DNA of 40,247 nucleotides from Candidatus Synechococcus spongiarum SP3. Its GTDB lineage: Bacteria > Cyanobacteriota > Cyanobacteriia > PCC-6307 > Cyanobiaceae. A program made the position numbers and the translations under genes. The stretch covers positions 1 through 40,247 of the forward strand of contig JXQG01000010.1 of the NCBI GenBank assembly GCA_001007665.1. Direction: 5' to 3'. Shown piece after piece: positions 1 through 10,334 of the stretch; position 1 is the first letter of the stretch; each line of letters opens with the position of its first letter. Below the pieces are notes generated by a model. It saw only the letters and a list, made by a program, of their open reading frames with translations, searched no databases and was not told where the DNA came from.

Positions 1-1500
1 TGGATGATGGACCACATCATGAACAACCGGCTGAGCCTGGAATTTGGCCAAACCTTTGTGCGCATTCCCCTGGAAACATCCCCCAATATTGTCCACGGTG
101 ATGCTCTGGAGCTGGATTGGAAGGGGGTGTTGAAGCCGGAACAGTGTTCCTATCTCTTTGGGAATCCGCCGTTTGTGGGCCAGAGCTACCAGTCCAGAGA
201 ACAACGGGAGCAGATGCGAAAACTGACCAATCCCCACGGCAAGACCGGCTCACCGTTGGATTATGTTGGCGCCTGGTTTTTGAAAGCTGCCGGTTATGGG
301 ACCGGCGCCGTGCGCATCAGCTTCGTTGCCACCAATTCCCTCACCCAAGGGGAACAGGTGGCGTTGTTATGGCCGCGTCTGTTTGCCTCGGGTTTGGAGA
401 TCGTCTTCGCCCACCGCGCCTTTGCCTGGGGATCGGACGCACGGGGCAAGGCCCACGTCCACGTGGTGATCCTTGGCTTTGACCGACAAGAGAACGGGCG
501 CTTGGACAAACGACTGTTCAGTTATCCCCACCTCAACGGCGAGCCGGAGGAGACCCGTCACGCTGCGCTCTCCCCCTATCTATTCGATGCCAGCAATCTT
601 GCTGATCCGCATCTCGTCGTAACGGACAGCACCCGTCCTCTGTCATCCCGCCCGATCATGCAGCAAGGAGTGCGACCAATTGACGGTGGACACTTCATCT
701 TTTCTGATCGAGAGCGGCAGGATTTTCTGGAGCAAGAGCCCAATGCCAAGAGATTTTTCCGCCCGTTCATCGGCGCACGGGAACACATCAACGGGCTGTC
801 ACGGTGGATCCTTTTCCTGGAGGAGGCTGAACCGGAGATACTGCGCACCATGCCCCTTAGTGTGGAGCGCATCCGCCGCGTCCGCGCCATACGCCTGGCC
901 AGCAAAAGAGCTGCCACCGTCAGACTTGCTGAGACCCCAACGCGATTGGAGGGACGATCAATTCCCACCGCGCCGTTTTTGGTGATTCCTGAAGTCAGCT
1001 CAGAGCGGCGGGATTATATCCCCATCGGTTGGCTGAAGCCGCCAGTCATCCCCAGTAACCTGGTTCGTGTCATTCAGAACGCCACACTGGCAGATTTCGC
1101 CCTGCTCACCTCAGCCATGCACATGTCCTGGCTGCGCCACATCGGCGGGCGGTTGGAAAGTCGCTATCGCTATTCCATCGGACTCGTCTACAACACCTTC
1201 CCGTTGCCGCCCAAGGATGCAGACTTGTCAAAGCTGGAACCACTGGCCCAAGCCGTGCTGGATGCCCGTGCTGCCCATCCCGGCGCCGCCCTGGCTGATC
1301 TCTACGATCCAGACACCATGCCGCCCAACTTGCGGCGTGCCCATCAGGGGCTGGACCGGGGTGTGGATCGGCTTTATCGGCGCTCCGAGTTTGCTTCTGA
1401 AAGGGAGAGGGTGGAGTGTTTGTTGATGATGTATGAGGGGATGCAGGGGGTGTTGGGGGTGGGGCTAACCGGCAAGAAGAAGGGGAGGCGGGGACAGTAA
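1..1500 (+). CDS. Class I SAM-dependent DNA adenine methyltransferase, MmeI/type IIL-like, C-terminal part (5' end lies outside window)
   Basis: Frame open from the window edge; GNPPFVGQSYQSREQREQM contains the NPPF catalytic motif; TRD-like FxxPFIGAREHINGLSRWILFL and C-terminal YRYSIGLVYNTFPLP resemble MmeI-family methyltransferases. Confidence 0.85.
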   Translation, partial: WMMDHIMNNRLSLEFGQTFVRIPLETSPNIVHGDALELDWKGVLKPEQCSYLFGNPPFVGQSYQSREQREQMRKLTNPHGKTGSPLDYVGAWFLKAAGYGTGAVRISFVATNSLTQGEQVALLWPRLFASGLEIVFAHRAFAWGSDARGKAHVHVVILGFDRQENGRLDKRLFSYPHLNGEPEETRHAALSPYLFDASNLADPHLVVTDSTRPLSSRPIMQQGVRPIDGGHFIFSDRERQDFLEQEPNAKRFFRPFIGAREHINGLSRWILFLEEAEPEILRTMPLSVERIRRVRAIRLASKRAATVRLAETPTRLEGRSIPTAPFLVIPEVSSERRDYIPIGWLKPPVIPSNLVRVIQNATLADFALLTSAMHMSWLRHIGGRLESRYRYSIGLVYNTFPLPPKDADLSKLEPLAQAVLDARAAHPGAALADLYDPDTMPPNLRRAHQGLDRGVDRLYRRSEFASERERVECLLMMYEGMQGVLGVGLTGKKKGRRGQ

Positions 1501-1543
1501 AGTCAACAATAGTTTCTTCAGCCCCAATTCTCGGGCTCTGAGA

Positions 1544-2011
1544 ATGACAACCCCAGCCACTGACTTTAGGCACATTCGCCCGTGGCGCGGCTCCCAGGAC
1601 CAAGCCTTTGAGGAGCTGTGCTACCAGTTACGGGATCCCACCCCGCAAGGCGCCGAACTGGTCAAAACCGGTAGCCCGGACGGCAGCTTGGAATGGTACG
1701 TCACTTGTCGCAACGGGGTGCAGTGGGGATGGCAAGTCAAGTATTCCTTTGATATAGACAATCTCCTCAAGGGAATGGAAAAATCTTTGAAGACCGTAGT
1801 TGAAAAACGTCCGAACTGCCGACGATTGACGTTCTGCATCCCTTTTGACTTGCCAGTCGCGTCTGAAGCTGGAAAACGCAAATCGGCCCGCCAAAAATTT
1901 GAGGACAAGAAAAAGTCCTGGCGGAAACGAATTCCGGGAGCGGAGCGGGTTTGCATAGAACTTTGGTCGGAAGGCAACCTTTTGGAACGGCTGGTCCAGC
2001 ACCCAGGCTAG
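1544..2011 (+). CDS. Stand-alone nuclease fragment of the Avs-like gene (PD-(D/E)xK fold, GSPDGSLEWYV...WGWQVKYS)
   Basis: 155-aa ORF; D-(x)n-E...QVK signature. Confidence 0.6.
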   Translation: MTTPATDFRHIRPWRGSQDQAFEELCYQLRDPTPQGAELVKTGSPDGSLEWYVTCRNGVQWGWQVKYSFDIDNLLKGMEKSLKTVVEKRPNCRRLTFCIPFDLPVASEAGKRKSARQKFEDKKKSWRKRIPGAERVCIELWSEGNLLERLVQHPG

Positions 2012-2044
2012 AGGGGAATCACAAAATTCTTTTGGGATCAGGAG

Positions 2045-5000
2045 GTGTTCTCACCGGAGTGGTGTGTCAAACAAATGTCAATTGCCCATGAAAGTGCCGG
2101 AGGACGATACAGCCCACAATTGCACGTTCACATGCCAGTGTCATTTGCGTTGGAAGGTTTGGCTTTGTCCGAAGCCTACAGGAAGCGGTTCCGAGATGCT
2201 CGGAATCAGGTCTTGCAAGCAGCAGAACAAATCCAGGCATCAAATTACACTAGCCTTGGAGTAACAAACGACTTACGCCAACTCAAAAAGAAGCTACGTG
2301 AGTGGGAACAGGCTACACCAAAAAACATTATGCCACCCAGGCTGCTAGAACAATCTAACTTGCTTGATCTTACAAGTAGCTGCATCAGATTTATTTATAG
2401 TATCGAACTGCTAAGACTGCCTCAGTCTCAAAGGACGCAACAGCAAGATAGTATCAAACAGCGCATAGGTTTGTTGAAGCACGATATCTGGAAACTGGAT
2501 GGCGCGCTGAGGGAGTTTGAAAGTCTGCTATCAAGCTCGGCCTCCCAAGCAGCGGCCAACGGCACTCTATTGCTAAAAGGTGAAGCTGGTCAAGGCACGA
2601 CCCATTTGTTCTGCGACATGGGGGACCGCGCCGTCGCAGTAGGGCAGCCGGCAGTGGTCATCCTGTGCGGTTCTCTTTCCGGTCGTCACGTCTGGTCTGA
2701 AATCGCAGAGCAGTTGGGTCTTGGCGATATGGGATCTGAAGAGATTATCTCTGCCATGCAGGCAGTGGCAGAGGCGTCCAACGCACCTTTTCTGCTCCTA
2801 CTGGATGCGCTGAATGAAGTGGCCGACCCAAGGGCTTGGCAAGAGGAATTACCGCGGTTGTTTGCTGAAGTTGCTCCCAATCCCTGGATCTCCGTTGCTG
2901 TATCGGTAAGGTCCATGTTCTTGAGAATGGTGTTGCCACATGACGGTCTAAGGAACGTTACCGAGGTGGAGCACCCTGGATTTGACGGACAGGAATTGGA
3001 AGCGACGGAACGCTTCTTTGACGTTTTCAGTTTGGAGCAGCCCAGGATCCCGCTGCTGACGCCTGAGTTCACCAACCCGCTTTTCCTCAAGCTCTATTGT
3101 GAAAGTCTGCACGGAATGGACTTGTCTGCACCGCAATTGGGTGAAATACACTTCAGTCAGACCTTTAAGCAGTACCTGAAACAGAAAGAAAACAGAATTG
3201 TGTCGCACCTGAGAATGGACCCAGCATTGTGTCCAGTACAGAGGGCAATTGATGCGTTCAGCAAAGCTTTAGCTACAGTCAATCGTGAAACCCTGCCGTA
3301 TGAGAACGCCTCCCGCTTAATCAATGCATGTGGCCTTGGGCATTACCAATGGCCCAATACTCTGTTCGGGCAACTGCTGAGCGAAGGAGTCCTCAGCAAG
3401 GACTTAGCCTGGGATTCCGAGGTAAACGAACAAAGTCAGGTCGTCCAGTTCACCTATCAGCGGTTCGCCGACTACCAGGTGGCTTCCATCCTCTTGGGTC
3501 CGTTCAAAAGTGATGTCGATTCTTTGCAGCAAGCTTTGTCTCCTGACCAGCATCTTCGCCAGGTTATCCTGGATGCACCCCTTAATTGGCTCGAAGCGCT
3601 GGCGGTCCTGGTGCCTGAAAGATTCGGCATCGAACTTCAAGACGCTGCATCCTGGGACCATAATTCATACATTCAAAAAAGTTTGGATATGTTTTTTGTA
3701 GAAAGCATAAAAATACGGAAACCTTCCGCAACGACCAGAAGAACCTGCGATCTTCTAGCAGAAGTGCGGAAGAGAAATCCTGATCTTGAAGATACCATTC
3801 TGGAAACTCGGCTATCGGTAGCTACGCAGCCCCAACATCGGTTGAATGCATATTCTCTTCATCAGGCACTTAAAGCCATGTCAATGCCGGGTCGTGACCG
3901 GATATGGAGCATACCAACTTATGACACGCTTGATAAGGGCGGACCGTTGGACCGGCTGATTCGATGGGCGTCACGAGGCCGTCGCCCGGATTGTCCCCAC
4001 GATGTGGTAGAACTTGCTGCAATCACCTTGGCTTGGACATTCACGTCACCGAACCGCATACTGCGCGACTGCGCCACCAAAGCTCTATCTCAACTTCTCT
4101 CAACACACCTGTCCGTGTTGCCAACTCTCATCCCAAGATTTGCTGGGGTCAACGATCCCTACGTGATTGAACGGCTGGCGGTAGCATGTTACGGTGCCGT
4201 TCTCTGCGGCGGAACTTCGGAACCCCAGGCTGTTATCAACGCAGCCGCCGAATTGAAACAGATTGTTTTCGCTAATGATCAGCTTCCAAATCTCATCACA
4301 CGAGACGCTGTTCGAGGCATCTATGAATGGTGTCTTCGCAACAACTGGATTGAAAATGAGATCTACACCAAGATTTTACCTCCATATTCATCTGACCTTC
4401 CAGAGGAACCACCTACCAAAGAACAGATTATGCAAGACTACGATATCCGTAGCCAGAACAATGTTTCATTTCACTATACTTACAGTCAAATACTGAACTC
4501 AGTCTTTAAAATGGGAGATTTTGGTATCTATATTATTCAACCAAGTATTCACTGTTTTATCTCATACCGATTAGATAAAGACTTGCCAACGGAAAGACAA
4601 TATTTTGACACAGTATGGGCACAAAGATGGATATTCTATCGGGTCATTTTACTTGGATGGAACCCCCAGTATTTTGCTGAATTTGACAATCATTTGAACC
4701 ATTGGCATGTGAACGATTCTAGAACCGATCACAAGCCGGAACGGTTCGGCAAAAAATACCAATGGATTGCGTTTTATGATCTGATCACTAGGATTTCTGA
4801 TAATTTTCATATGAAGCCTGAGTATAGTGGAGAGCCAGTATCCTACAAAGGCCCTTGGCAGTTGTTTAGTCGCGATATCGATCCAACGTTACCGCCGCCG
4901 CTGCGGAAGAGAAACGAAGTTGGCGCAACCTTTCCAAAAGACCCCGGTCACTGGTGGGTTCCCTATGGGCCTCGTTATCATGAGGATGACCCACCTGCTG

Positions 5001-5083
5001 GAGATGACTGGGGAACAGACAGTCGCGACGTCCCAGAATTTGAACCACTCGTTAGATATCAAGACAGCGATGGAAACAGATAG
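2045..5083 (+). CDS. STAND NTPase plus sensor portion of the Avs-like gene
   Basis: 1012-aa ORF; P-loop-like GEAGQGTTHL, Walker B LLLLDALNEV, long C-terminal region. Confidence 0.65.
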   Translation: MFSPEWCVKQMSIAHESAGGRYSPQLHVHMPVSFALEGLALSEAYRKRFRDARNQVLQAAEQIQASNYTSLGVTNDLRQLKKKLREWEQATPKNIMPPRLLEQSNLLDLTSSCIRFIYSIELLRLPQSQRTQQQDSIKQRIGLLKHDIWKLDGALREFESLLSSSASQAAANGTLLLKGEAGQGTTHLFCDMGDRAVAVGQPAVVILCGSLSGRHVWSEIAEQLGLGDMGSEEIISAMQAVAEASNAPFLLLLDALNEVADPRAWQEELPRLFAEVAPNPWISVAVSVRSMFLRMVLPHDGLRNVTEVEHPGFDGQELEATERFFDVFSLEQPRIPLLTPEFTNPLFLKLYCESLHGMDLSAPQLGEIHFSQTFKQYLKQKENRIVSHLRMDPALCPVQRAIDAFSKALATVNRETLPYENASRLINACGLGHYQWPNTLFGQLLSEGVLSKDLAWDSEVNEQSQVVQFTYQRFADYQVASILLGPFKSDVDSLQQALSPDQHLRQVILDAPLNWLEALAVLVPERFGIELQDAASWDHNSYIQKSLDMFFVESIKIRKPSATTRRTCDLLAEVRKRNPDLEDTILETRLSVATQPQHRLNAYSLHQALKAMSMPGRDRIWSIPTYDTLDKGGPLDRLIRWASRGRRPDCPHDVVELAAITLAWTFTSPNRILRDCATKALSQLLSTHLSVLPTLIPRFAGVNDPYVIERLAVACYGAVLCGGTSEPQAVINAAAELKQIVFANDQLPNLITRDAVRGIYEWCLRNNWIENEIYTKILPPYSSDLPEEPPTKEQIMQDYDIRSQNNVSFHYTYSQILNSVFKMGDFGIYIIQPSIHCFISYRLDKDLPTERQYFDTVWAQRWIFYRVILLGWNPQYFAEFDNHLNHWHVNDSRTDHKPERFGKKYQWIAFYDLITRISDNFHMKPEYSGEPVSYKGPWQLFSRDIDPTLPPPLRKRNEVGATFPKDPGHWWVPYGPRYHEDDPPAGDDWGTDSRDVPEFEPLVRYQDSDGNR

Positions 5084-5873
5084 GCCGTCCTTTACGCTCA
5101 GCATAGCTGGACCAGTGGAGTCTCATCATCAAGACTAAAGTGTTCACGATGTCGGGACTTTTGGGGTCACATTGAGAGCTGGCTCATCCGACCGGAACAG
5201 CATGATAGGATAGTTAATTATCTCAAGCAGTATACGTTAACGAACAATCAAACTAATAGACGAATGCCTAAAGGTACTCAACAAGCCGATAGTGCTTATC
5301 TGGGTGAATTGCCGTGGGCAATATCGTGCGATGACTCAACATACACCTGGAGACCCATTTACAACTATTGGAACAATGAGCCTACAGATTCTCTAGAAGT
5401 CTTGCCTTCTTGGGAAGAGTATCTTTGGGAAGGCAATATCAGAGATTGTTCCATAGATAACTCGGTAGAGGCTTGGTGTCCGTCGACTATCCTTTTTAAT
5501 GCCGGAACTCTCACCTGGTTACCAGGTACACGAGAGTGATAAGACCTAACAGGAGTGAGTGTAGCCCAGTCCATTAAGATCAGGGGCCATGGTGCCCTTC
5601 TTGTGCGCGAGGACTGGTTACAGCGAGCCTTGCAAAAAACAGGTCTTACTATGGTGTTTAGATGGCTAGGTCAAAAGCAGCTTTTTGAAACGGATAAAGT
5701 AGTGGGAAGTTGGCTTGAAATCAATGCGGTTGCATCGCTTAAACAGAAGCAGTGGACTTTTGAGAAACGACGATTAAATTTTAGATAGGCGCTCTCAGAT
5801 TCGTTCAAAATACTGTCGCAGATATGCCCACAGCTTGGCCTTGCTGTGGGGATCAATCTGGGGAGGGCGCTCG

Positions 5874-6644
5874 TCAGGATGACATTGGAAGGGAAAGGGC
5901 GTCATGACCGCTGTCCACTAAGACTTGGGCGGGCATCGCATTATACTCCACCCCCTCCAACTGACGGCCACCAGCCTTAGATGTGCGCCCTCCCCATTGT
6001 TTGAAGAAGAAATGCACTTCGGCATCTTGGCATTGATCCCGAATCTCGCGAACCCATTCCGAACGTAATGGACGGGCATGGGGACCGCTTTCACCGCCAA
6101 CAATCACCCAGGAAATTCCCTCCAGATCAAGGTCGCTAATGGATTCCAATAGGGGCTCAAGGGAGAGAAAGCGCACCTCCGCCGACGCCATGGAAAGGTG
6201 GTGAATGCGGGAGCGCACCGTACGGTCCTCCACGGAAACGCCACACCAGATATGGGGCGGTGCAGCGCAATCCTTATACCGATCCCTGAGGTAGTCCCGC
6301 ATCCGCAAGCTGCGCTTTGTGAGCACTTGATAGGTATGACGGCTCACTGCTTCCATCTGTGCAAAAACCCGATCAATAAAACCGCTGGGAACGTCTTTGT
6401 GAAAGAGATCTCCCATGGAGTTGACAAAAATCATCCGTGGCTTGCGCCATTGCGCTGGCTGGTCCAGTCGTGATTCCCAGAGGCGCAGGTTGAAGCCCTG
6501 CTCGTAGGGATGTCCAGGGGTGCCCCGCCAGCGCTCCGCAAAGCGCTCCGCATAGCAATGGTCGCATCCTCGTGAGACCTTGGTGCAGCCCGTCACCGGA
6601 TTCCAGGTGGCATCAGTCCACTCGATTGCCGAGTTGTCAGCCAT
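5874..6644 (-). CDS. DUF5131 / phage Gp37/Gp68 family protein
   Basis: MADNSAIEWTDATWNPVTGCTKVSRGCDHCYAERFAERW, WCGVSVED, SLEPLLE, WVIVGGESGPHARP are typical family motifs. Confidence 0.9.
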   Translation of the reverse strand: MADNSAIEWTDATWNPVTGCTKVSRGCDHCYAERFAERWRGTPGHPYEQGFNLRLWESRLDQPAQWRKPRMIFVNSMGDLFHKDVPSGFIDRVFAQMEAVSRHTYQVLTKRSLRMRDYLRDRYKDCAAPPHIWCGVSVEDRTVRSRIHHLSMASAEVRFLSLEPLLESISDLDLEGISWVIVGGESGPHARPLRSEWVREIRDQCQDAEVHFFFKQWGGRTSKAGGRQLEGVEYNAMPAQVLVDSGHDALSLPMSS

Positions 6645-6812
6645 GCTGCCTGTGTTAAGGGCTTCATTCTGTCAACAGCCTTGCCTTTGGCTGCATCTGC
6701 AACGGAAAAAATTAACCGATTGGCAAGGTGGGCCGGACCGTAATCACGGAAGGACAGGGTGTGACCCCCAGCCCGGTCCCACTCCACTGGCATGGGAGGC
6801 GCAAACCTCCCT

Positions 6813-8747
6813 TTACTTGGTCTCCTTGGTCTCCGTGAAGTCCGCGTCAATCACGTCGTCGCCACTGCCGGCGCCACCTGTGGCGGCTCCAGCCCCTGCA
6901 GCGGCCGTTGGGTCCTGACCCGGGGCAGCACCGGAGCCTTGGCCAGCGGCTTGCTGGTAGACCGACGATCCTGCGGCATACAGGGCCTGCTGCACTTGTT
7001 CCTTCAGGGACTTGATGCGGTTCAGGTCTTCACCTTCCAGGGCTTCTTTGAGGTCCTTGTTGAGGCTTTCCACTTTTTCCTTCTCTGCTGCGGGCAGCTT
7101 CTCGCCCAAGTCGGCCAGTTGCTTTTCTGTCTGGTAGACGAGGCTGTCGGCCTCGTTGCGCACGTCAATGCGTTCCCGCTTCTGCTTGTCGGCAGCAGCA
7201 TTCTCTTCGGCATCCTTCACCATCCGATCCACCTCCTTGTCGTTCAGGGTGGAGGATCCCGTAATGGAGATGGACTGCTCCTTGCCGCTCCCTTCATCCC
7301 GGGCGGTGACATTCAAAATGCCGTTGGCATCAATGCTGAAGGTGACCTTGATCTGGGGCACGCCACGGGGCGCCGGGGGGATGCCTTCCAGCTTGAAGGT
7401 GCCCAGGCTCTTGTTGTCCTTGGCCATCTCCCGCTCACCCTGAAGCACCTGGATTTCCACGTTGGTCTGGCCATCCACTGCCGTGGAGTACACCTGCTCC
7501 TTTGCGGTGGGAATGGTGGTGTTGCGGTCAATCATCCTGGTCATCACGCCACCCAGGGTTTCCACCCCGAGAGACAGGGGCGTCACGTCCAGGAGCAGGA
7601 TGTCTTTCACGTCACCGGACAGCACGCCACCTTGGATGGCGGCGCCAACGGCCACCACCTCGTCGGGATTCACCGACTGGTTGGGATCCTTGCCGGTCAC
7701 CTTCTTCACCAGGTCCTTCACGGCAGGGATGCGGGTGGAGCCACCCACCATCACCACCTCGTCCAGTTCGCCCGGGGAAAGCTTGGCATCGGCTAGAGCC
7801 CTCTCCACCGGCGTGCGGCAGCGATCGATCAGATGGCTGGACAGTTCCTCGAAGCGGGCCCGGGTGATGGTCACGTTCAAGTGCTTGGGGCCGTCCTGGG
7901 TGGCGGTGATAAAGGGCAGATTGATCTCGCTCTGGGTGGCGCTGGAGAGTTCGATCTTTGCCTTCTCGGCGGCTTCCGTCAGCCGCTGCAGGGCCTGCTT
8001 GTCCTGACGCAGGTCAATCCCTTCTTCAGACTTGAACGTATGGGCCAGGTGGTCCACGATCATCTTGTCAAAGTCGTCACCGCCCAAGTGGGTGTCCCCG
8101 CTTGTTGCCAGCACCTCGCACAACCCGTCTTCCACTTCCAGAACGGAGACATCAAAGGTGCCTCCACCCAGGTCGAATACCAGGATGCGCTCGTTGTTCT
8201 TTTTCTCCAGGCCATAGGCCAGAGCCGCGGCGGTGGGTTCGTTGATGATGCGCAACACCTCCAGACCGGCAATCTTGCCGGCGTCCTTGGTGGCTTGGCG
8301 CTGGGAGTCGTTGAAGTAGGCGGGAACCGTTACTACCGCCTGGGCCACCTTGTCCCCCAGGTAGGTACTGGCATCGTCCGCCAGCTTGCGCAACACCTGG
8401 GCAGCCACTTCTTCCGGCGCAAACTCTTTCACCAGAACCGGGCAGTCAATTTTGACCCGGCCGCCGGCATTCTTCACCCCATAGGCCACTTCCTTGAGCT
8501 CCTCGCCCACCTCCTCCGTGCGGCGGCCAATGAACCGCTTGGCCGAATAGAAGGTGTTGCCAGGATTCATTACCGCCTGACGCTTGGCAATTTGCCCAAC
8601 AAGCTGGTCTTTGTTCTTGGTGTAGGCCACAACGGACGGGGTGGTGCGGAACCCTTCGGCGTTGGCGATCACCGTGGGCTTGCCACCCTCCATCACAGCG
8701 ACACAACTGTTGGTGGTGCCGAGATCAATGCCAACGACCTTGCCCAT
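6813..8747 (-). CDS. dnaK: Molecular chaperone DnaK (Hsp70)
   Basis: [22 protein letters not shown]...[15 protein letters not shown]...; true start probably 8747 rather than the ORF start at 8849. Confidence 0.97.
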   Translation of the reverse strand: MGKVVGIDLGTTNSCVAVMEGGKPTVIANAEGFRTTPSVVAYTKNKDQLVGQIAKRQAVMNPGNTFYSAKRFIGRRTEEVGEELKEVAYGVKNAGGRVKIDCPVLVKEFAPEEVAAQVLRKLADDASTYLGDKVAQAVVTVPAYFNDSQRQATKDAGKIAGLEVLRIINEPTAAALAYGLEKKNNERILVFDLGGGTFDVSVLEVEDGLCEVLATSGDTHLGGDDFDKMIVDHLAHTFKSEEGIDLRQDKQALQRLTEAAEKAKIELSSATQSEINLPFITATQDGPKHLNVTITRARFEELSSHLIDRCRTPVERALADAKLSPGELDEVVMVGGSTRIPAVKDLVKKVTGKDPNQSVNPDEVVAVGAAIQGGVLSGDVKDILLLDVTPLSLGVETLGGVMTRMIDRNTTIPTAKEQVYSTAVDGQTNVEIQVLQGEREMAKDNKSLGTFKLEGIPPAPRGVPQIKVTFSIDANGILNVTARDEGSGKEQSISITGSSTLNDKEVDRMVKDAEENAAADKQKRERIDVRNEADSLVYQTEKQLADLGEKLPAAEKEKVESLNKDLKEALEGEDLNRIKSLKEQVQQALYAAGSSVYQQAAGQGSGAAPGQDPTAAAGAGAATGGAGSGDDVIDADFTETKETK

Positions 8748-8869
8748 GGTTGCGATACCCGAGAACGTAACTTCTAAAAGCGTGATGCATCCTCCCCTAC
8801 CCTGCTCACTGCTGAAGAGGCGTGGTTCCCGAACCCTGCTTACGCTCAACCCAGCGTTTTCAAAGCCGC

Positions 8870-9760
8870 ATGACTGCTATTGGGGGGTCCACAAAGCTTC
8901 TGTCGGTGCTGGGTGATCCAGTGGGCCACTCCCTCTCCCCCATCCTGCAGAACGCTGCCATGGGCATGTTGGGTCTGGACTGGTGCTACATGGCGCTGCC
9001 GGTGTCTGCCGCTGCCTTGCCCGTTGCCCTGGAGGGGCTCCACGCCCTCGGGGCCGTCGGACTCAACGTGACCATTCCCCACAAGCAGGCGGTGATGCCC
9101 CTGCTTCATGGGGTGACGCCCCTGGCCCGGCGCATTGGCGCGGTCAACACCCTGCTGCGGCAGCCCCATGGCTGGGCCGGGGACAACACCGACATGGCGG
9201 GGTTCATGGCGCCCCTGCAGCGGCAGGGTGTGGATCTGAAGAACAAAACTGCCCTGGTGCTGGGTGGGGGTGGCAGTGCCCGAGCGGTGGTGGCTGGCTG
9301 CAGCGCCCTGGGCTGCGGGCGGATTCTGGTGGCCGGACGTGACCCACAGCGCCTGCAGCGGTTTCTGGCGGATGCCCAGTGCTTGGCGGACCATCTGGAG
9401 GGGGTGCCCTGGTCTGGACTGGATGCCGTTCTGGACGCAGTGGAGCTGGTGGTCAACGCCACACCCGTGGGCATGAGTCCTGCCATCGGCGACTGCCCCC
9501 TGAATCCCGGCCAGTTGGAGCGCCTCAGGCCCCACACCTGCGTCTACGACATCATTTACACCCCCCGGCCCACAACCCTGCTGCGCCAGGCCGGCGCCCG
9601 GGGCTGCGCCACCATCGATGGGCTGGCCATGCTGGTGGGGCAGGGAGCAGCGGCCCTACGCCTGTGGAGTGGTCGCCATGACGTGGATGAAGACGCCATG
9701 CTCAGGGCTGCCAGCGCCGCATTGGAGACGCCGCCTGAATTCCATGGCCCATCGGTCTAG
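8870..9760 (+). CDS. aroE: Shikimate dehydrogenase
   Basis: [50 protein letters not shown]. Confidence 0.95.
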   Translation: MTAIGGSTKLLSVLGDPVGHSLSPILQNAAMGMLGLDWCYMALPVSAAALPVALEGLHALGAVGLNVTIPHKQAVMPLLHGVTPLARRIGAVNTLLRQPHGWAGDNTDMAGFMAPLQRQGVDLKNKTALVLGGGGSARAVVAGCSALGCGRILVAGRDPQRLQRFLADAQCLADHLEGVPWSGLDAVLDAVELVVNATPVGMSPAIGDCPLNPGQLERLRPHTCVYDIIYTPRPTTLLRQAGARGCATIDGLAMLVGQGAAALRLWSGRHDVDEDAMLRAASAALETPPEFHGPSV

Positions 9761-9786
9761 CCTGGCTGTATCTGGTGGAGCCCCGC

Positions 9787-10278
9787 ATGAACTCTCTTCC
9801 CCTCTGGCAACGTGGGTTGGGTCTGGCCATGTATCTCCTGCCCTGGACCGATGCCCTGGCCCTGGGGCGTCCCTTCTTCGGCCTGGGGCTGGTGCCCCCA
9901 TCGGTGCAGACGGCCCTGATTCTTCCGGTGCTGCCCCTGAGCTGGGTCAGCGGTCTGGCGCCCTTTGGCCTGGGACCCATGCTGCTGTTGCTGGTGGTAT
10001 TTTTTGCGGTGGCGCGCAATCCACAAGCGCCCTATTTCCTCCGCTTCAATGCCCTGCAAGCCATCCTGGTGGATGTTGTTCTCCTGGTGGCCGGCTATGG
10101 ATTGGCCATTGTTGGCTGCCGCCCCGGCATCACGGAAGGTTTTGTTTGCGACGTCTTTGGCAACACCCTGTTTCTTGGCAGCCTGTTGCTGGTGATCTTC
10201 GCCTTTGTGGAGTGTATCCGCGGGCGGGAGCCCGAGCTTCCCAGCCTGTCGGATGCAGTGCGACTCCAACTCTTCTAA
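9787..10278 (+). CDS. Tic20-family membrane protein
   Basis: [14 protein letters not shown]-type core and [10 protein letters not shown]-terminus; hydrophobic segments. Confidence 0.75.
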   Translation: MNSLPLWQRGLGLAMYLLPWTDALALGRPFFGLGLVPPSVQTALILPVLPLSWVSGLAPFGLGPMLLLLVVFFAVARNPQAPYFLRFNALQAILVDVVLLVAGYGLAIVGCRPGITEGFVCDVFGNTLFLGSLLLVIFAFVECIRGREPELPSLSDAVRLQLF

Positions 10279-10334
10279 AGTCCGCCCAGCAGCGTAGATT
10301 GCCCCTTCACGGCACGCGCCTCACCACCACGTTC

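Larger units (their letters stand above)
1544..5788 (+). pseudogene. Avs-like antiviral STAND NTPase with N-terminal PD-(D/E)xK nuclease; one frame (~1415 codons) interrupted by in-frame stops at 2009-2011 (TAG), 5081-5083 (TAG) and 5537-5542 (TGA TAA)
   Basis: ORFs 1544-2011, 2045-5083, 5264-5539 and 5555-5788 are all in the same frame (start mod 3 = 2). Sequence across stop 1 reads LLERLVQHPG*RGITKFFWDQEVFSPEWCVKQ, resembling the usual Avs nuclease/NTPase linker. LLLLDALNEVADP is STAND/NACHT Walker B-like. C-terminal LLVREDWLQRALQKTGLTMVFRWLGQKQLF..WLEINAV resembles Avs C-termini. Confidence 0.72.

Noticed and set aside
6792-8777. Long plus-strand ORFs (334 aa, 314 aa) over dnaK
   Set aside because: Antisense to a definite dnaK; low-complexity His/Gly/Leu composition typical of mirror ORFs in GC-rich genes
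9618-10334. N-terminal extension of the rpsF ORF
   Set aside because: Overlaps aroE and the Tic20-like gene in another frame; S6 homology starts at 10335
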